14,009 bases of DNA from Nocardioides sp. (lineage in GTDB: Bacteria; Actinomycetota; Actinomycetes; Propionibacteriales; Nocardioidaceae). Positions 6,409 through 13,879 of this stretch are shown here, piece by piece. The DNA is taken from NCBI GenBank assembly GCA_029264225.1, contig JARICB010000276.1, positions 1-14,009 on the forward strand. Reading direction: 5' to 3'. Under the pieces are notes generated by a model. The model was not told the DNA's origin. It ran no database searches and saw only the letters and a list, made by a program, of their open reading frames with translations. Both the position numbers and the translations under genes were made by a program. Position 1 is the stretch's first letter. Each line of letters starts with the position of its first letter.

Positions 6409-7599
6409 GTGGACTTCGAGCTCGACTCAGACCAGCGAGCGTGGCGTGAGGAGGTCCGGGCCTTCCTGCGCACGCATGTCACCCCGGAGTTGCGGGCCGA
6501 GCTGGCCGCCCATGACCTCGAGGTCCTTGACGGTGAACTCGCGAAGTTCCGTCGCGCCATCGGCGAGCAGGGCTGGTTCGGCCTCAACTGGCCGGTCGAG
6601 TACGGCGGCCTGGGGCTGGGCCCGATCCACCAGCACCTGCTGGTCAGCGAGTTCGAGTACTGGGGAGTCCCTGGTCCGGATCTCACCGTGACGTCGGTGG
6701 CGCCGATGATCATGCGCCACGGCACCGACCGCAACAAGGATGAGTTCCTCCCGCCCATCGCTCGTGGCGAGATGGTGTGTGCGGTCGGCTATTCCGAGGC
6801 CGACGCCGGCACCGACCTGGCCAGCCTGCGCACCCGCGCCGTCCTCGAAGGGACGATGGAGGACGGCACCTGGGTCATCAACGGCGCCAAGATCTGGAAC
6901 AGCGGTGCCCAGCGGTCCACCCACGAGTGGTTGTGCGTGCGCACCGACCAGGATGCCCCCAAGCACCGGGGGATCTCGGTCATCATCGTGCCCGTCGACG
7001 CTCCAGGCGTATCGATCCGCCCGCTGATCGCCTGGTCGGGCTACCGCACCAACGAGGCGTTCTTCGACAACGTCCGCGTCCCCGCCTCCAACCTGGTCGG
7101 CGAGGTCAACAAGGGTTGGCGCTACATCACCCGCGCCCTGGACCTTGAGCGCGGAGCACTGACCAACGCCGGTGACCTGCGCCGGGCCGTCGACGACCTG
7201 CTGGACCTGGCCCGTCGTCCTCGTCGCGACGGCGTCGTACCTGCCCACGACGCAGCCGTCACCCGCCGACTCGCGCAGCTCGATGCCGACGTCGAGGTGG
7301 CCACCCTGATGGGGTTCGAAGCGGCCTCGATGCTCGCAGAGGGCACCATTCCGAGCATCGAGGTGAGCACCGAGAAGATCTTCACCAGCGAACTGCGCCA
7401 GCGCATCGCCGAGGTCGCTCTCGACCTGCTCGGGCCCGACGGACTGCTGGGCCACCTCACCCCCGACGCCCCCGACGACGGCCGCTTCGAGCGGCTCTAC
7501 CGGATCGCTCCGCTGATGCGCTTCGGAGCCGGCACCAACGAAGTGCTGCGCGACGTGATCGCGCAGCGCGGCCACGCCATGCCGTCCTACGGACGCTGA
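6409..7599 (+). CDS. Acyl-CoA dehydrogenase, putative catalytic (alpha) subunit
   Basis: A 396-aa acyl-CoA dehydrogenase predicted to introduce the alpha,beta double bond, with electrons passing to ETF. The GTG start at 6409 follows a GA-rich RBS (AGAGAGTGGGA). Motifs: G127-YSEADAGTD for acyl-CoA/flavin contact, VINGAKIW ending at W163, and a C-terminal GAGTNEVLRDVIAQRG. At the usual Glu of the YEGT motif it has A374 (GAGT), as in isovaleryl-CoA dehydrogenase, and it has E247 in LDLERGAL at the alternative base position of that enzyme. It lacks the R-x-Q-F-G FAD motif and the Q-x-x-GG-x-GY motif, both of which occur in the next gene, so an alpha2beta2 enzyme like mycobacterial ChsE proteins is inferred. 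It is the first gene of the operon, 9 nt before its partner. The substrate is unknown. Confidence 0.92.
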   Translation: MDFELDSDQRAWREEVRAFLRTHVTPELRAELAAHDLEVLDGELAKFRRAIGEQGWFGLNWPVEYGGLGLGPIHQHLLVSEFEYWGVPGPDLTVTSVAPMIMRHGTDRNKDEFLPPIARGEMVCAVGYSEADAGTDLASLRTRAVLEGTMEDGTWVINGAKIWNSGAQRSTHEWLCVRTDQDAPKHRGISVIIVPVDAPGVSIRPLIAWSGYRTNEAFFDNVRVPASNLVGEVNKGWRYITRALDLERGALTNAGDLRRAVDDLLDLARRPRRDGVVPAHDAAVTRRLAQLDADVEVATLMGFEAASMLAEGTIPSIEVSTEKIFTSELRQRIAEVALDLLGPDGLLGHLTPDAPDDGRFERLYRIAPLMRFGAGTNEVLRDVIAQRGHAMPSYGR

Positions 7600-7608
7600 G
7601 GAGAACAC

Positions 7609-8760
7609 ATGTTGCTCGTCGTCACTGAGCAGGAGCGCGACCTCTCGGCCGCCCTGCGTCATCTACTCACCACCCACTGCACGACCGATGTGGTCCGCCA
7701 GTCCCTGACACCGAGCAGGGATCAGTTCCCCCAGGAGTTGTGGCAGGCGTTGGTCGCTGCCGACATGCTTGCGCTGCCCTTCCCCGAAGAGTTCGGCGGT
7801 GCCGGCGGCACCCTCGACGACCTCGCGGTCTTTGCCGTCGAGGCGGGGCGGACTCTGTGCCCGAGCGTCGTGCTCGGCACCCTCCATCTGGGCCTTGCGG
7901 TCAACGCCCTGGGCAACGACACCCAACGCGGATGGCTGTTGCCAGCGATCTGTCGCGGCGAGATCCGTGGCGCGGTCGCCCTGCACAGCCCCTACGACGC
8001 CACCGACGTGCGGCCGCGCCTCACCGCCGAGTCGGTGACCACTCCCGACGGTCCCGTCTTCGAGGTCAGCGGGGAGATCGACTACGTCGATGACGCCGAC
8101 CACGCACAACTGATGCTCCTCACGGCTCGTGTGCAGTCATACGGCGAACCGGGGCACACCGTCGGCCTGCTGGTCGACCCGGCCAGCAAGGGCATCGAGA
8201 TGACGCGGTTGCCCACCAGTGACGGTGACCGCTGGCAGCGACTGCGGCTGGACCGCGTACGGGTCGCGGCGGCCGACGTGCTGGCCGGGCCCGACGACAG
8301 TGGCCTGGCAGCCGATGACCTGCGTCGGATCGCCCTGACGATCCGGGCGCTGCAATGCCTCGACATGGTCGGTGGCGCCCAGGCAGTGCTCGAGCGCACG
8401 GTGGCCTACACCTCCACCCGCGAGCAGTTCGGGCGACCGATCGCGTCCTTCCAGGCCGCCCAGCATCTCGTGGCCGACATGCACATCGCCGTACAGTCGG
8501 CCAGGTTGGCGGCACGTAGCGCCCTCTTCTGGCTGGGCCGCGGACAGCTCGCGACCCGGGAGACGGCCATCGCGGTGATGCATGCCGCCACCGCCTACCG
8601 CCGCATCACGCTCAACGCCCACCAGTTGCACGGGGGAATGGGGTACGTAGTGGAGACCGACCTCTACCTGTGGTCTGAGCGAGCACGCAGACTCGGCGTC
8701 CACGGTGGTGGCCCCGACGTGGCCGGTCGCTGGCTGGAACGGGAGATCGGCCTTGGCTGA
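7609..8760 (+). CDS. Acyl-CoA dehydrogenase, putative FAD-binding non-catalytic (beta) subunit
   Basis: A 383-aa acyl-CoA dehydrogenase homologue with an ATG at 7609 preceded by GAGGAGA. It carries the cofactor motifs missing from the previous protein: R271-EQFGRPIASFQ and Q339-LHGGMGYVVE. It lacks both possible catalytic bases: an Ile stands where isovaleryl-CoA dehydrogenase has its LDLER Glu, and the YEGT position reads HGGG. The middle motif (normally TEP-x-AGSD) is degraded to ALHSPYDATD. This complementarity indicates a heteromer with the upstream subunit in which FAD sits at the interface, as described for ChsE4-ChsE5 and FadE28-FadE29 in cholesterol side-chain degradation. The 3' end overlaps the TTG start of the following CoA-transferase. 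Confidence 0.9.
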   Translation: MLLVVTEQERDLSAALRHLLTTHCTTDVVRQSLTPSRDQFPQELWQALVAADMLALPFPEEFGGAGGTLDDLAVFAVEAGRTLCPSVVLGTLHLGLAVNALGNDTQRGWLLPAICRGEIRGAVALHSPYDATDVRPRLTAESVTTPDGPVFEVSGEIDYVDDADHAQLMLLTARVQSYGEPGHTVGLLVDPASKGIEMTRLPTSDGDRWQRLRLDRVRVAAADVLAGPDDSGLAADDLRRIALTIRALQCLDMVGGAQAVLERTVAYTSTREQFGRPIASFQAAQHLVADMHIAVQSARLAARSALFWLGRGQLATRETAIAVMHAATAYRRITLNAHQLHGGMGYVVETDLYLWSERARRLGVHGGGPDVAGRWLEREIGLG

Positions 8761-9958
8761 GCAGCGGCCGTCCGGCCAGGTCCTGTCCGGAGTGCGCGTC
8801 CTCGACCTGTCCCGCTGGGTCGCCGGCGAGTACGCCACCAAACTGTTCGGAGACTTCGGTGCCGACGTGGTCAAGGTGGAACGCCCCGGTGAGGGCAGTC
8901 TGACTCGTCAGTTCGGTCCGTTCCCCGATGACGAACCCGACCTCGAGCGCAGCGCGCTCTTCCTCCATCTCAACACCAACAAGCGTTCTGTCGCCCTGGA
9001 CCTGCGTGCCGACGCCGACCGCGAGGTCCTTCTGGAGTTGGTGCGCCGGGCCGACGCCGTCGTCGAGTCGTTCCGGCCCGGACATCTCGAGTCGCTGGGC
9101 CTGGGTCCCGACGTCCTGCGGGAGCAGAACCCGAAGCTCGTCCTGACCCGCATCAGCGCGTTCGGCCAGACCGGTCCCTACCGCGACCGGGAGGCCAGCG
9201 GCCTGGTGTTGCAGGCTGCCGGGGGACCGATGCGCGCCACTGGCCAGGCCGACCGGGCGCCCCTGCGTAAGCCGGGCCTCCTCGAGCACTACACGGTGGG
9301 CCGCACCGCGGGGCAGGCCACCATGGCCGCCCTCTTCCGAGCCCGACGCACGGGGCAGGGCGCAACGATCGACGTGTCCGGTCAGGAAGTGCTGTTGGCT
9401 GGAGCCGACCGACGCGCGTCCTACCTGCTCTCCGCGTCCTACTCGGGCATCACCGCCCCCCGCGGCGCGCGTAGCCCGCACCGCCACGGCGCGACCTTCA
9501 CCGGCCCGTTCCGCGCGGCCGACGGTTTCGTCATGGTCTATGTCACCAACGTGGCCTTCTGGAACAGGTTCGTGAACCTGATCGCAGTCGACGATCCGGC
9601 GTTCCGCGAGCGATTCCTGGATCGCCAGACGGTTCTGGGCGTCGACCGGGAGGACTTCCTCGCCTATGTCACCGCTTGGGTCGCGGCTCGACCCAAGATC
9701 GAGGTGATGGAGGCCGCCGAGGCGGCCCGCATTCCGGTAACCGCCTACCTCTCGGTCTCCGAGGTGATGGCGCACCCGCACTTCCGTGACCGCGGGGCGT
9801 TCGTCACCGGCGACCACCCCGTCGCCGGTCGGTTGGAGTACGCCGGCCCGCCGTGGCGGATGGAGCGCGGCTACGCCCTGCGTCATACGGCGCCCCTGCT
9901 CGACCAGCACGGCACCGAGGTGCGCGACGAGCTCGACCGAGCGGAGGCCCCAGCATGA
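8753..9958 (+). CDS. Family III (CaiB/BaiF) CoA-transferase, subunit lacking the catalytic Asp
   Basis: A 401-aa CaiB/BaiF-family protein. The N-terminal motif GVRVLDLSRWVAGEYATKLFGDFGADVVKVE is diagnostic. The TTG at 8753 is chosen because GGGAGA lies 6 nt upstream and it begins just before the conserved region; it overlaps the previous stop by 8 nt. The frame opens earlier (ATG 8705), but that would run 56 nt into the previous gene. Family III enzymes form an acyl-aspartyl intermediate; here the segment that should contain this Asp reads KPGLLEHYTVGRTAG, with E178-H179 at the position, so the subunit may be inactive alone. It is probably paired with the next protein, like BbsE/BbsF of benzylsuccinate activation. 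Racemase-type function is an alternative, but Asp loss argues against that too. Confidence 0.88.
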   Translation: MAEQRPSGQVLSGVRVLDLSRWVAGEYATKLFGDFGADVVKVERPGEGSLTRQFGPFPDDEPDLERSALFLHLNTNKRSVALDLRADADREVLLELVRRADAVVESFRPGHLESLGLGPDVLREQNPKLVLTRISAFGQTGPYRDREASGLVLQAAGGPMRATGQADRAPLRKPGLLEHYTVGRTAGQATMAALFRARRTGQGATIDVSGQEVLLAGADRRASYLLSASYSGITAPRGARSPHRHGATFTGPFRAADGFVMVYVTNVAFWNRFVNLIAVDDPAFRERFLDRQTVLGVDREDFLAYVTAWVAARPKIEVMEAAEAARIPVTAYLSVSEVMAHPHFRDRGAFVTGDHPVAGRLEYAGPPWRMERGYALRHTAPLLDQHGTEVRDELDRAEAPA

Positions 9959-11247
9959 GTACGTCCACCGACCTACCCCTGGACGGGATTCGGGTCCTCG
10001 ACCTCACCGTCGTCTGGTCCGGTCCGGGCGCCACCGCGCTGCTCGGTGACCTTGGCGCCGAAGTGGTCCGGGTCGAGGGCAACGACCGCCTCAGTCGCCA
10101 GGTCTCGGCCAAGGTGACCAAGGAGTCGTTCGAGAAGACCGGCTACCACGGCGGTACCTACCCCGACAAGGATCCCGGTGCCCGCCCCTACGACCGGTCG
10201 GCGCTCTTCAACTGGCACGCGCGCAACAAGCTCGCCGTGTGCATGAACCTCGACACCCCCGAGGGGCACCAGGGGTTCCTCGACCTGGTCGCCGTCAGCG
10301 ACGTGCTGGTCGAGAACAACTCCAACGGAGTCCTGGAGAAGCTCGGCATCGGCCACGAGCGGCTGCTCGAGCTCAACCCCCGCCTGGTCGTGGCCCGGAT
10401 GCCGCCCCTGGGGATGACCGGGCCGATGAGCAACTACCTCGGCTACGGACCCAACTTCAACAGCCTGGTCGGCATCGCCGCGATGGACGGCTACGAAGGT
10501 GACGAGCCCGACTCGGCCGGCGAGAACTACCACATGGACGAGGCCTCCCCGGCCGGGCTGGCCTTCGCAGTACTGGCAGCCCTGTGGGACCGCGAAAGCA
10601 CTGGGCGTGGCGGCCTGGTCGAGTTCGCCCAGGCGGAGGCCGTGATGGCCGAGGTGGGGGAGTTCTTCCTTGACCACCAGTTCAACGACCGCGACCCGGT
10701 CGTTCGGGGCAACTCCGACCCGTGGGCGGTGCAGGACGTGCTGGCCGTGCAGGGCGACGACCGCTGGGTGGCGGTGACCATCCGCGACGACCGTGACTGG
10801 GCGGCGCTGATGAGCGTCCCCGGCCTCGGTGCTGATGCTCGACTCCCCGGAGCCGACGCCGACGGTGCCACCCGACGGGACGCGACCACCGCGATCCGCA
10901 CCGTGCTTGCCGAGTGGTGTGCCGCCCGCGAGGCCGAAGAGGTCGTCACCACCCTGCAGGCGGTCGGCATTCCTGCCGGCGAGGTGATGAGTGAGCCCCA
11001 ACTGCTCGAGGACGAGCACCTGATCGCTCGCGGCTGGTGGCAGGAGCGCAGCCACCCGTCCGTCGGCACCCATCGCTACCCGGGCCAGCCCTGGCGCAGC
11101 GACGACATGGAGCTCGCCTATGGGCGGCCCTTGCCGGGGTTCGGCGAAGACAACGAATACATCTACCAAGACGTCCTGGGCTATTCCCAGGAGCGGTACG
11201 ACGACCTGGTGGCGCGCGGTCTCGTGACCGACCACCAGTTGGCGTGA
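9955..11247 (+). CDS. Family III (CaiB/BaiF) CoA-transferase, putative catalytic subunit
   Basis: A 430-aa CaiB/BaiF-family protein whose ATG overlaps the preceding stop (ATGA). It has the N-terminal motif GIRVLDLTVVWSGPGATALLGDLGAEVVRVE, an insert of about 30 residues near positions 45-75 (VTKESFEKTGYHGG region), and the substrate-domain segment GYGPNFNSLVG. D195 in NYHMDEASPAGL falls 22 residues before the G of the conserved TG-x-G turn, where my remembered formyl-CoA transferase sequence has its nucleophilic Asp. With its neighbour it probably activates the pathway acid using an acyl-CoA donor (succinyl-CoA in BbsEF), which would explain why the operon needs no acyl-CoA ligase. Donor and acceptor cannot be told from sequence. 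Confidence 0.9.
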   Translation: MSTSTDLPLDGIRVLDLTVVWSGPGATALLGDLGAEVVRVEGNDRLSRQVSAKVTKESFEKTGYHGGTYPDKDPGARPYDRSALFNWHARNKLAVCMNLDTPEGHQGFLDLVAVSDVLVENNSNGVLEKLGIGHERLLELNPRLVVARMPPLGMTGPMSNYLGYGPNFNSLVGIAAMDGYEGDEPDSAGENYHMDEASPAGLAFAVLAALWDRESTGRGGLVEFAQAEAVMAEVGEFFLDHQFNDRDPVVRGNSDPWAVQDVLAVQGDDRWVAVTIRDDRDWAALMSVPGLGADARLPGADADGATRRDATTAIRTVLAEWCAAREAEEVVTTLQAVGIPAGEVMSEPQLLEDEHLIARGWWQERSHPSVGTHRYPGQPWRSDDMELAYGRPLPGFGEDNEYIYQDVLGYSQERYDDLVARGLVTDHQLA

Positions 11248-11256
11248 GAGGAAGAC

Positions 11257-11751
11257 ATGACGGACTTGATCCCGGCCGAGGCGGCCGCTCAGATCGGCAA
11301 GATCGCCGCGACCGCGACCGGCGAGGTGAACCGACGTGACTGGCAGCGTTGGGCGGTGTCGGTAGGTGAGGACAACCCGCTGTGGTTCGACGCCGAGCAT
11401 GCGCGCGCTCACGGCTACGACGACGTCATCGCGCCGCCGCTGTTCGTGCAGTACTCGATCCTGGGTGTCACCCCGCTCGCTCAGCTGCGTCCCGACGGCT
11501 CGTCGGGGGCAGCCTCGGGCAACCTCGCGTTCCCCGACGCCCCGCGGCGGATGGCCGGCGGCGAGAGCACGACGTTCCACCTGCCCTGCTATCACCGCGA
11601 CGAGATCACGATGGAACGACGGGTCGAGTCGATCGTGCAGAAGGAAGGTCGGTCGGGGCCGTTCGTCCTGGTCACCTGGCGCACGACCTACACCAACCAG
11701 CGAGCCGAACTGGTGGCCGAGGCCACCACGTCGATGATCGCCAAGCCGTGA
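11257..11751 (+). CDS. MaoC-like hydratase, putative non-catalytic subunit (N-terminal MaoC/FAS1-type)
   Basis: A 164-aa single hot-dog protein of the MaoC N-terminal dehydratase type (HadA/HadC-like), with a GAGGAAG RBS before the ATG. The conserved segment reads SVGEDNPLWFDAEHARAHGYDDVIAPPLF. In R-specific hydratases this loop has D-x-N-P-x-H; here the Asp is E38 and the catalytic His is W43, so it is unlikely to hydrate on its own. Such subunits are known to complete the substrate tunnel of a catalytic hot-dog partner (HadAB/HadBC, ChsH1-ChsH2). The next gene supplies a His-containing partner. The spacing of 9 nt from the CoA-transferase gene places it in the same operon. Confidence 0.87.
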   Translation: MTDLIPAEAAAQIGKIAATATGEVNRRDWQRWAVSVGEDNPLWFDAEHARAHGYDDVIAPPLFVQYSILGVTPLAQLRPDGSSGAASGNLAFPDAPRRMAGGESTTFHLPCYHRDEITMERRVESIVQKEGRSGPFVLVTWRTTYTNQRAELVAEATTSMIAKP

Positions 11752-11765
11752 CGGAGGAGAGCGGA

Positions 11766-12221
11766 ATGCCTGATCTTCAGCCTGCCCAGTTGCACCACGA
11801 GGACGTCTCGGTGGGCGACGAACTGCCCGTGCTGACCGTCCAGGTCGATGAGACCCAGATGTTCTTCTTCAGCGCAGCCACCTACAACGGGCACCGCATC
11901 CACTACGACCACACGTGGGCGCGAGACCGCGAGGGCTACGACGACGTGCTCGTCCAGGGCCCCCTGCAATCAGCACTGCTGGCACGGGCCGTCACCGACT
12001 GGATCGGTGGCGCGGGGCGACTGGTGAAGTTCTCGGCGCAGAACCGCGCCGTCGCGTTCCCCGGCCAGGACCTGTCCTTCGGTGGCCGGGTCATCGCTAC
12101 TCGGGTCGAGGACGGCCGCGGCCTGGTCGACCTGGAAGTGGCCGGTCGTCGTGGCGACGACGTGCTGATGCCCGGCACTGCCACGGTCGAGTTGCCGCTA
12201 CGCGATGCGGCGGTCGTCTGA
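11766..12221 (+). CDS. MaoC-like enoyl-CoA hydratase subunit with catalytic His
   Basis: A 151-aa hot-dog protein; ATG at 11766 with a strong GGAGGAGAG RBS. The active loop reads FFFSAATYNGHRIHYDHTWAR: H46 occupies the R-hydratase catalytic His position and N41 stands where the paired Asp is usual. The N-x4-H version is common in a MaoC branch annotated as acyl dehydratases, so it is not necessarily inactive. Then follows YDDVLVQGPLQSALL, the usual MaoC helix. It is predicted to form the hydratase with the previous protein and add water to the enoyl-CoA made by the dehydrogenase pair. Its stop overlaps the ATG of the thiolase-fold gene by 1 nt (TGATG). Confidence 0.88.
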   Translation: MPDLQPAQLHHEDVSVGDELPVLTVQVDETQMFFFSAATYNGHRIHYDHTWARDREGYDDVLVQGPLQSALLARAVTDWIGGAGRLVKFSAQNRAVAFPGQDLSFGGRVIATRVEDGRGLVDLEVAGRRGDDVLMPGTATVELPLRDAAVV

Positions 12222-13426
12222 TGGGCCTGCGCGGCGACGCCGCGATCGTCGGCATCGCGGAACTGCCCGCCGAGAAGAAGCAGAGTGGGCCGCCGCGCTT
12301 CACGATCGACCAGTACGCCCACTTGGCGAAGTTGGCGCTCGACGATGCGGGGCTGCCCGCCTCGGTCGTCAACGGACTGGTCACCCACGGCATCCAGGAG
12401 TCCGACATGTTCGCCCCGGCGACACTCTCGGAGTACCTCGGGATGCCGCTGGACTTCGGCGAACGCGTCGACCTCGGTGGTGCTACCGCGGCCGGGATGG
12501 TGTGGCGCGCCGCGGCCGCGATCGAGCTCGGTGCCTGTGAGGCCGTGCTCTGCGTAGTGCCCGGGTCGCTGATGCTGCCGCGCTCCGAACGCCGGGCCCC
12601 GGCATCGGGCTCCCCGCTCTGGTACGGCGCCTCGAGTGGCAAGTACGGCTCACCCCAGGCGGAGTTCGAGATCCCCTACGGCAACGTCGGGCAGAACGCG
12701 CCCTATGCCCAGATCGCGAATCGGTACGCCGCAGAGTTCGGCTATGACCCGCGAGCGACGGCCAAGATCGCGGTCGACCAGCGCACCAACGCCTGCAGCC
12801 ACCCCGACGCCGTGTTCCACGGCAAGCCGCTGAGCGTCGACGACGTGCTGGCCAGCCCGATGATCGCCGACCCGATCCGGATGCTCGAGGTGGTGATGCG
12901 GGTCCAGGGTGGTGCCGCCGTACTGCTCACCAACGCCGACCTTGCCAGCAAGGCGCGCAACCGCCCGGTGCGGGTCACCGGCTTCGGTGAGCATCTGGCG
13001 TTCAAGACACCGACGTATGCCGAGGACCTGGTCCGCACCCCGATCGCCCGCGCTGCGGATCGAGCCTTCGAGATGGCTGGCCTGGAGCGCGCCGACGTCG
13101 ACATGGCCTCCCTCTACGACTGCTACACGATCACCGTGCTGATGACCCTGGAGGATGCCGGCTTCTGCCCCAAGGGCACCGGCATGCAATGGGTCAACGA
13201 CCACGACCTCACCTTCCGCGGCGACTTCCCGGTCAATACCGCGGGCGGTCAGTTGTCGTTCGGCCAAGCAGGCATGGCCGGCGGCATGCACCACGTCGTC
13301 GACGCAGCACGTCAGGTGATGGGTCGAGGCGCGGACGCGCAGGTGGCCGACTGCGACACCGCTTTCGTGACCGGCAATGGCGGCATCATGAGCGAGCAGG
13401 TCGCGCTGCTCCTCCAGGGCGAGTGA
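12221..13426 (+). CDS. Thiolase-superfamily protein without catalytic cysteines (Ltp2-like, putative retro-aldolase)
   Basis: A 401-aa thiolase-fold protein of the SCP-x/lipid-transfer (Ltp) branch. The nucleophile region reads D84-LGGATAAGMVW, with Ala/Thr where thiolases have Cys. The C-terminal second Cys region reads TGNGGIMSEQ (G385-N386-G387), also without Cys. The usual GH motif is replaced in NTAGGQLSFGQAGMAGGMHH. It keeps a Y299-DCYT segment, resembling the Tyr-Asp-containing motif of the Ltp2 aldolases. In mycobacteria and Thermomonospora, Ltp2 cleaves a tertiary 3-hydroxyacyl-CoA by retro-aldol reaction with the DUF35 domain of ChsH2. The next gene encodes a free-standing DUF35 protein, supporting the same role. 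A thiolytic function is unlikely; a scaffold role cannot be excluded. Confidence 0.87.
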   Translation: MGLRGDAAIVGIAELPAEKKQSGPPRFTIDQYAHLAKLALDDAGLPASVVNGLVTHGIQESDMFAPATLSEYLGMPLDFGERVDLGGATAAGMVWRAAAAIELGACEAVLCVVPGSLMLPRSERRAPASGSPLWYGASSGKYGSPQAEFEIPYGNVGQNAPYAQIANRYAAEFGYDPRATAKIAVDQRTNACSHPDAVFHGKPLSVDDVLASPMIADPIRMLEVVMRVQGGAAVLLTNADLASKARNRPVRVTGFGEHLAFKTPTYAEDLVRTPIARAADRAFEMAGLERADVDMASLYDCYTITVLMTLEDAGFCPKGTGMQWVNDHDLTFRGDFPVNTAGGQLSFGQAGMAGGMHHVVDAARQVMGRGADAQVADCDTAFVTGNGGIMSEQVALLLQGE

Positions 13427-13434
13427 GGGACACC

Positions 13435-13869
13435 ATGACGACACCGAGCACCGAGAAGGCCGTCGAACCGCGGCCCCAGCCCGAGGCCACGCCGGTCTCG
13501 CAGCCCTACTGGGATGCGTTGCGCGAGCACCGGATCTCGATCCAGCACTCTCCATCGGCGGATCAGTGGGTCTTCTATCCCCGGTTGCTGGCTCCCGGCA
13601 CCCTGGCCGACGACCTGGAGTGGCGCGAGATCTCCGGCGCCGGGACCCTCTACACCTTCACCGTGGCCGAGCGTCCCACCGCACCGCCGTGGGCCGACCG
13701 GGTGCCGCAGCTGCTGGCGGTCGTCGAGTGGGATGAGGGACCGCGCGTCAGCACCGAGCTGGTCGAGGTGGACCCGGCCGACATTCGCATCGGGATGCGG
13801 GTCAGTCCCGTCTTCCACGACGACCCCGAGTCCGGGATGACGCTGCTCCACTACCGACCGGCCGAGTAA
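13435..13869 (+). CDS. DUF35 OB-fold protein, cysteine-free, partner of the thiolase-fold protein
   Basis: A 144-aa protein; ATG at 13435, 8 nt after the thiolase stop, with GAGGGA as RBS. The pattern LEWREISGAGTLYTFTVAERP and the later PQLLAVVEWDEGPRVSTELV are the OB-fold hallmarks of the DUF35 family, which usually begins with a four-Cys zinc ribbon. Here the ribbon region (ISIQHSPSADQWVFYPR then LLAPGT) is aligned by the surrounding YWDALREHR and FYPR, but the whole protein has no Cys, so zinc binding there is lost. DUF35 proteins bind thiolase-fold partners (BbsA-BbsB, ChsH2-Ltp2, acetoacetyl-CoA synthase assemblies in archaea). It is the last gene of the operon, with its stop 10 nt from the convergent IclR gene. 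Confidence 0.87.
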   Translation: MTTPSTEKAVEPRPQPEATPVSQPYWDALREHRISIQHSPSADQWVFYPRLLAPGTLADDLEWREISGAGTLYTFTVAERPTAPPWADRVPQLLAVVEWDEGPRVSTELVEVDPADIRIGMRVSPVFHDDPESGMTLLHYRPAE

Positions 13870-13879
13870 CGAGGGGCCT

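Noticed and set aside
9973..11595. Minus-strand open frame of 540 codons (and another of 432 codons at 8612-9910)
   Set aside because: Both are antisense to clearly conserved CoA-transferase genes; long antisense frames arise from third-position GC bias. Their translations show no recognisable domain and cross gene boundaries.
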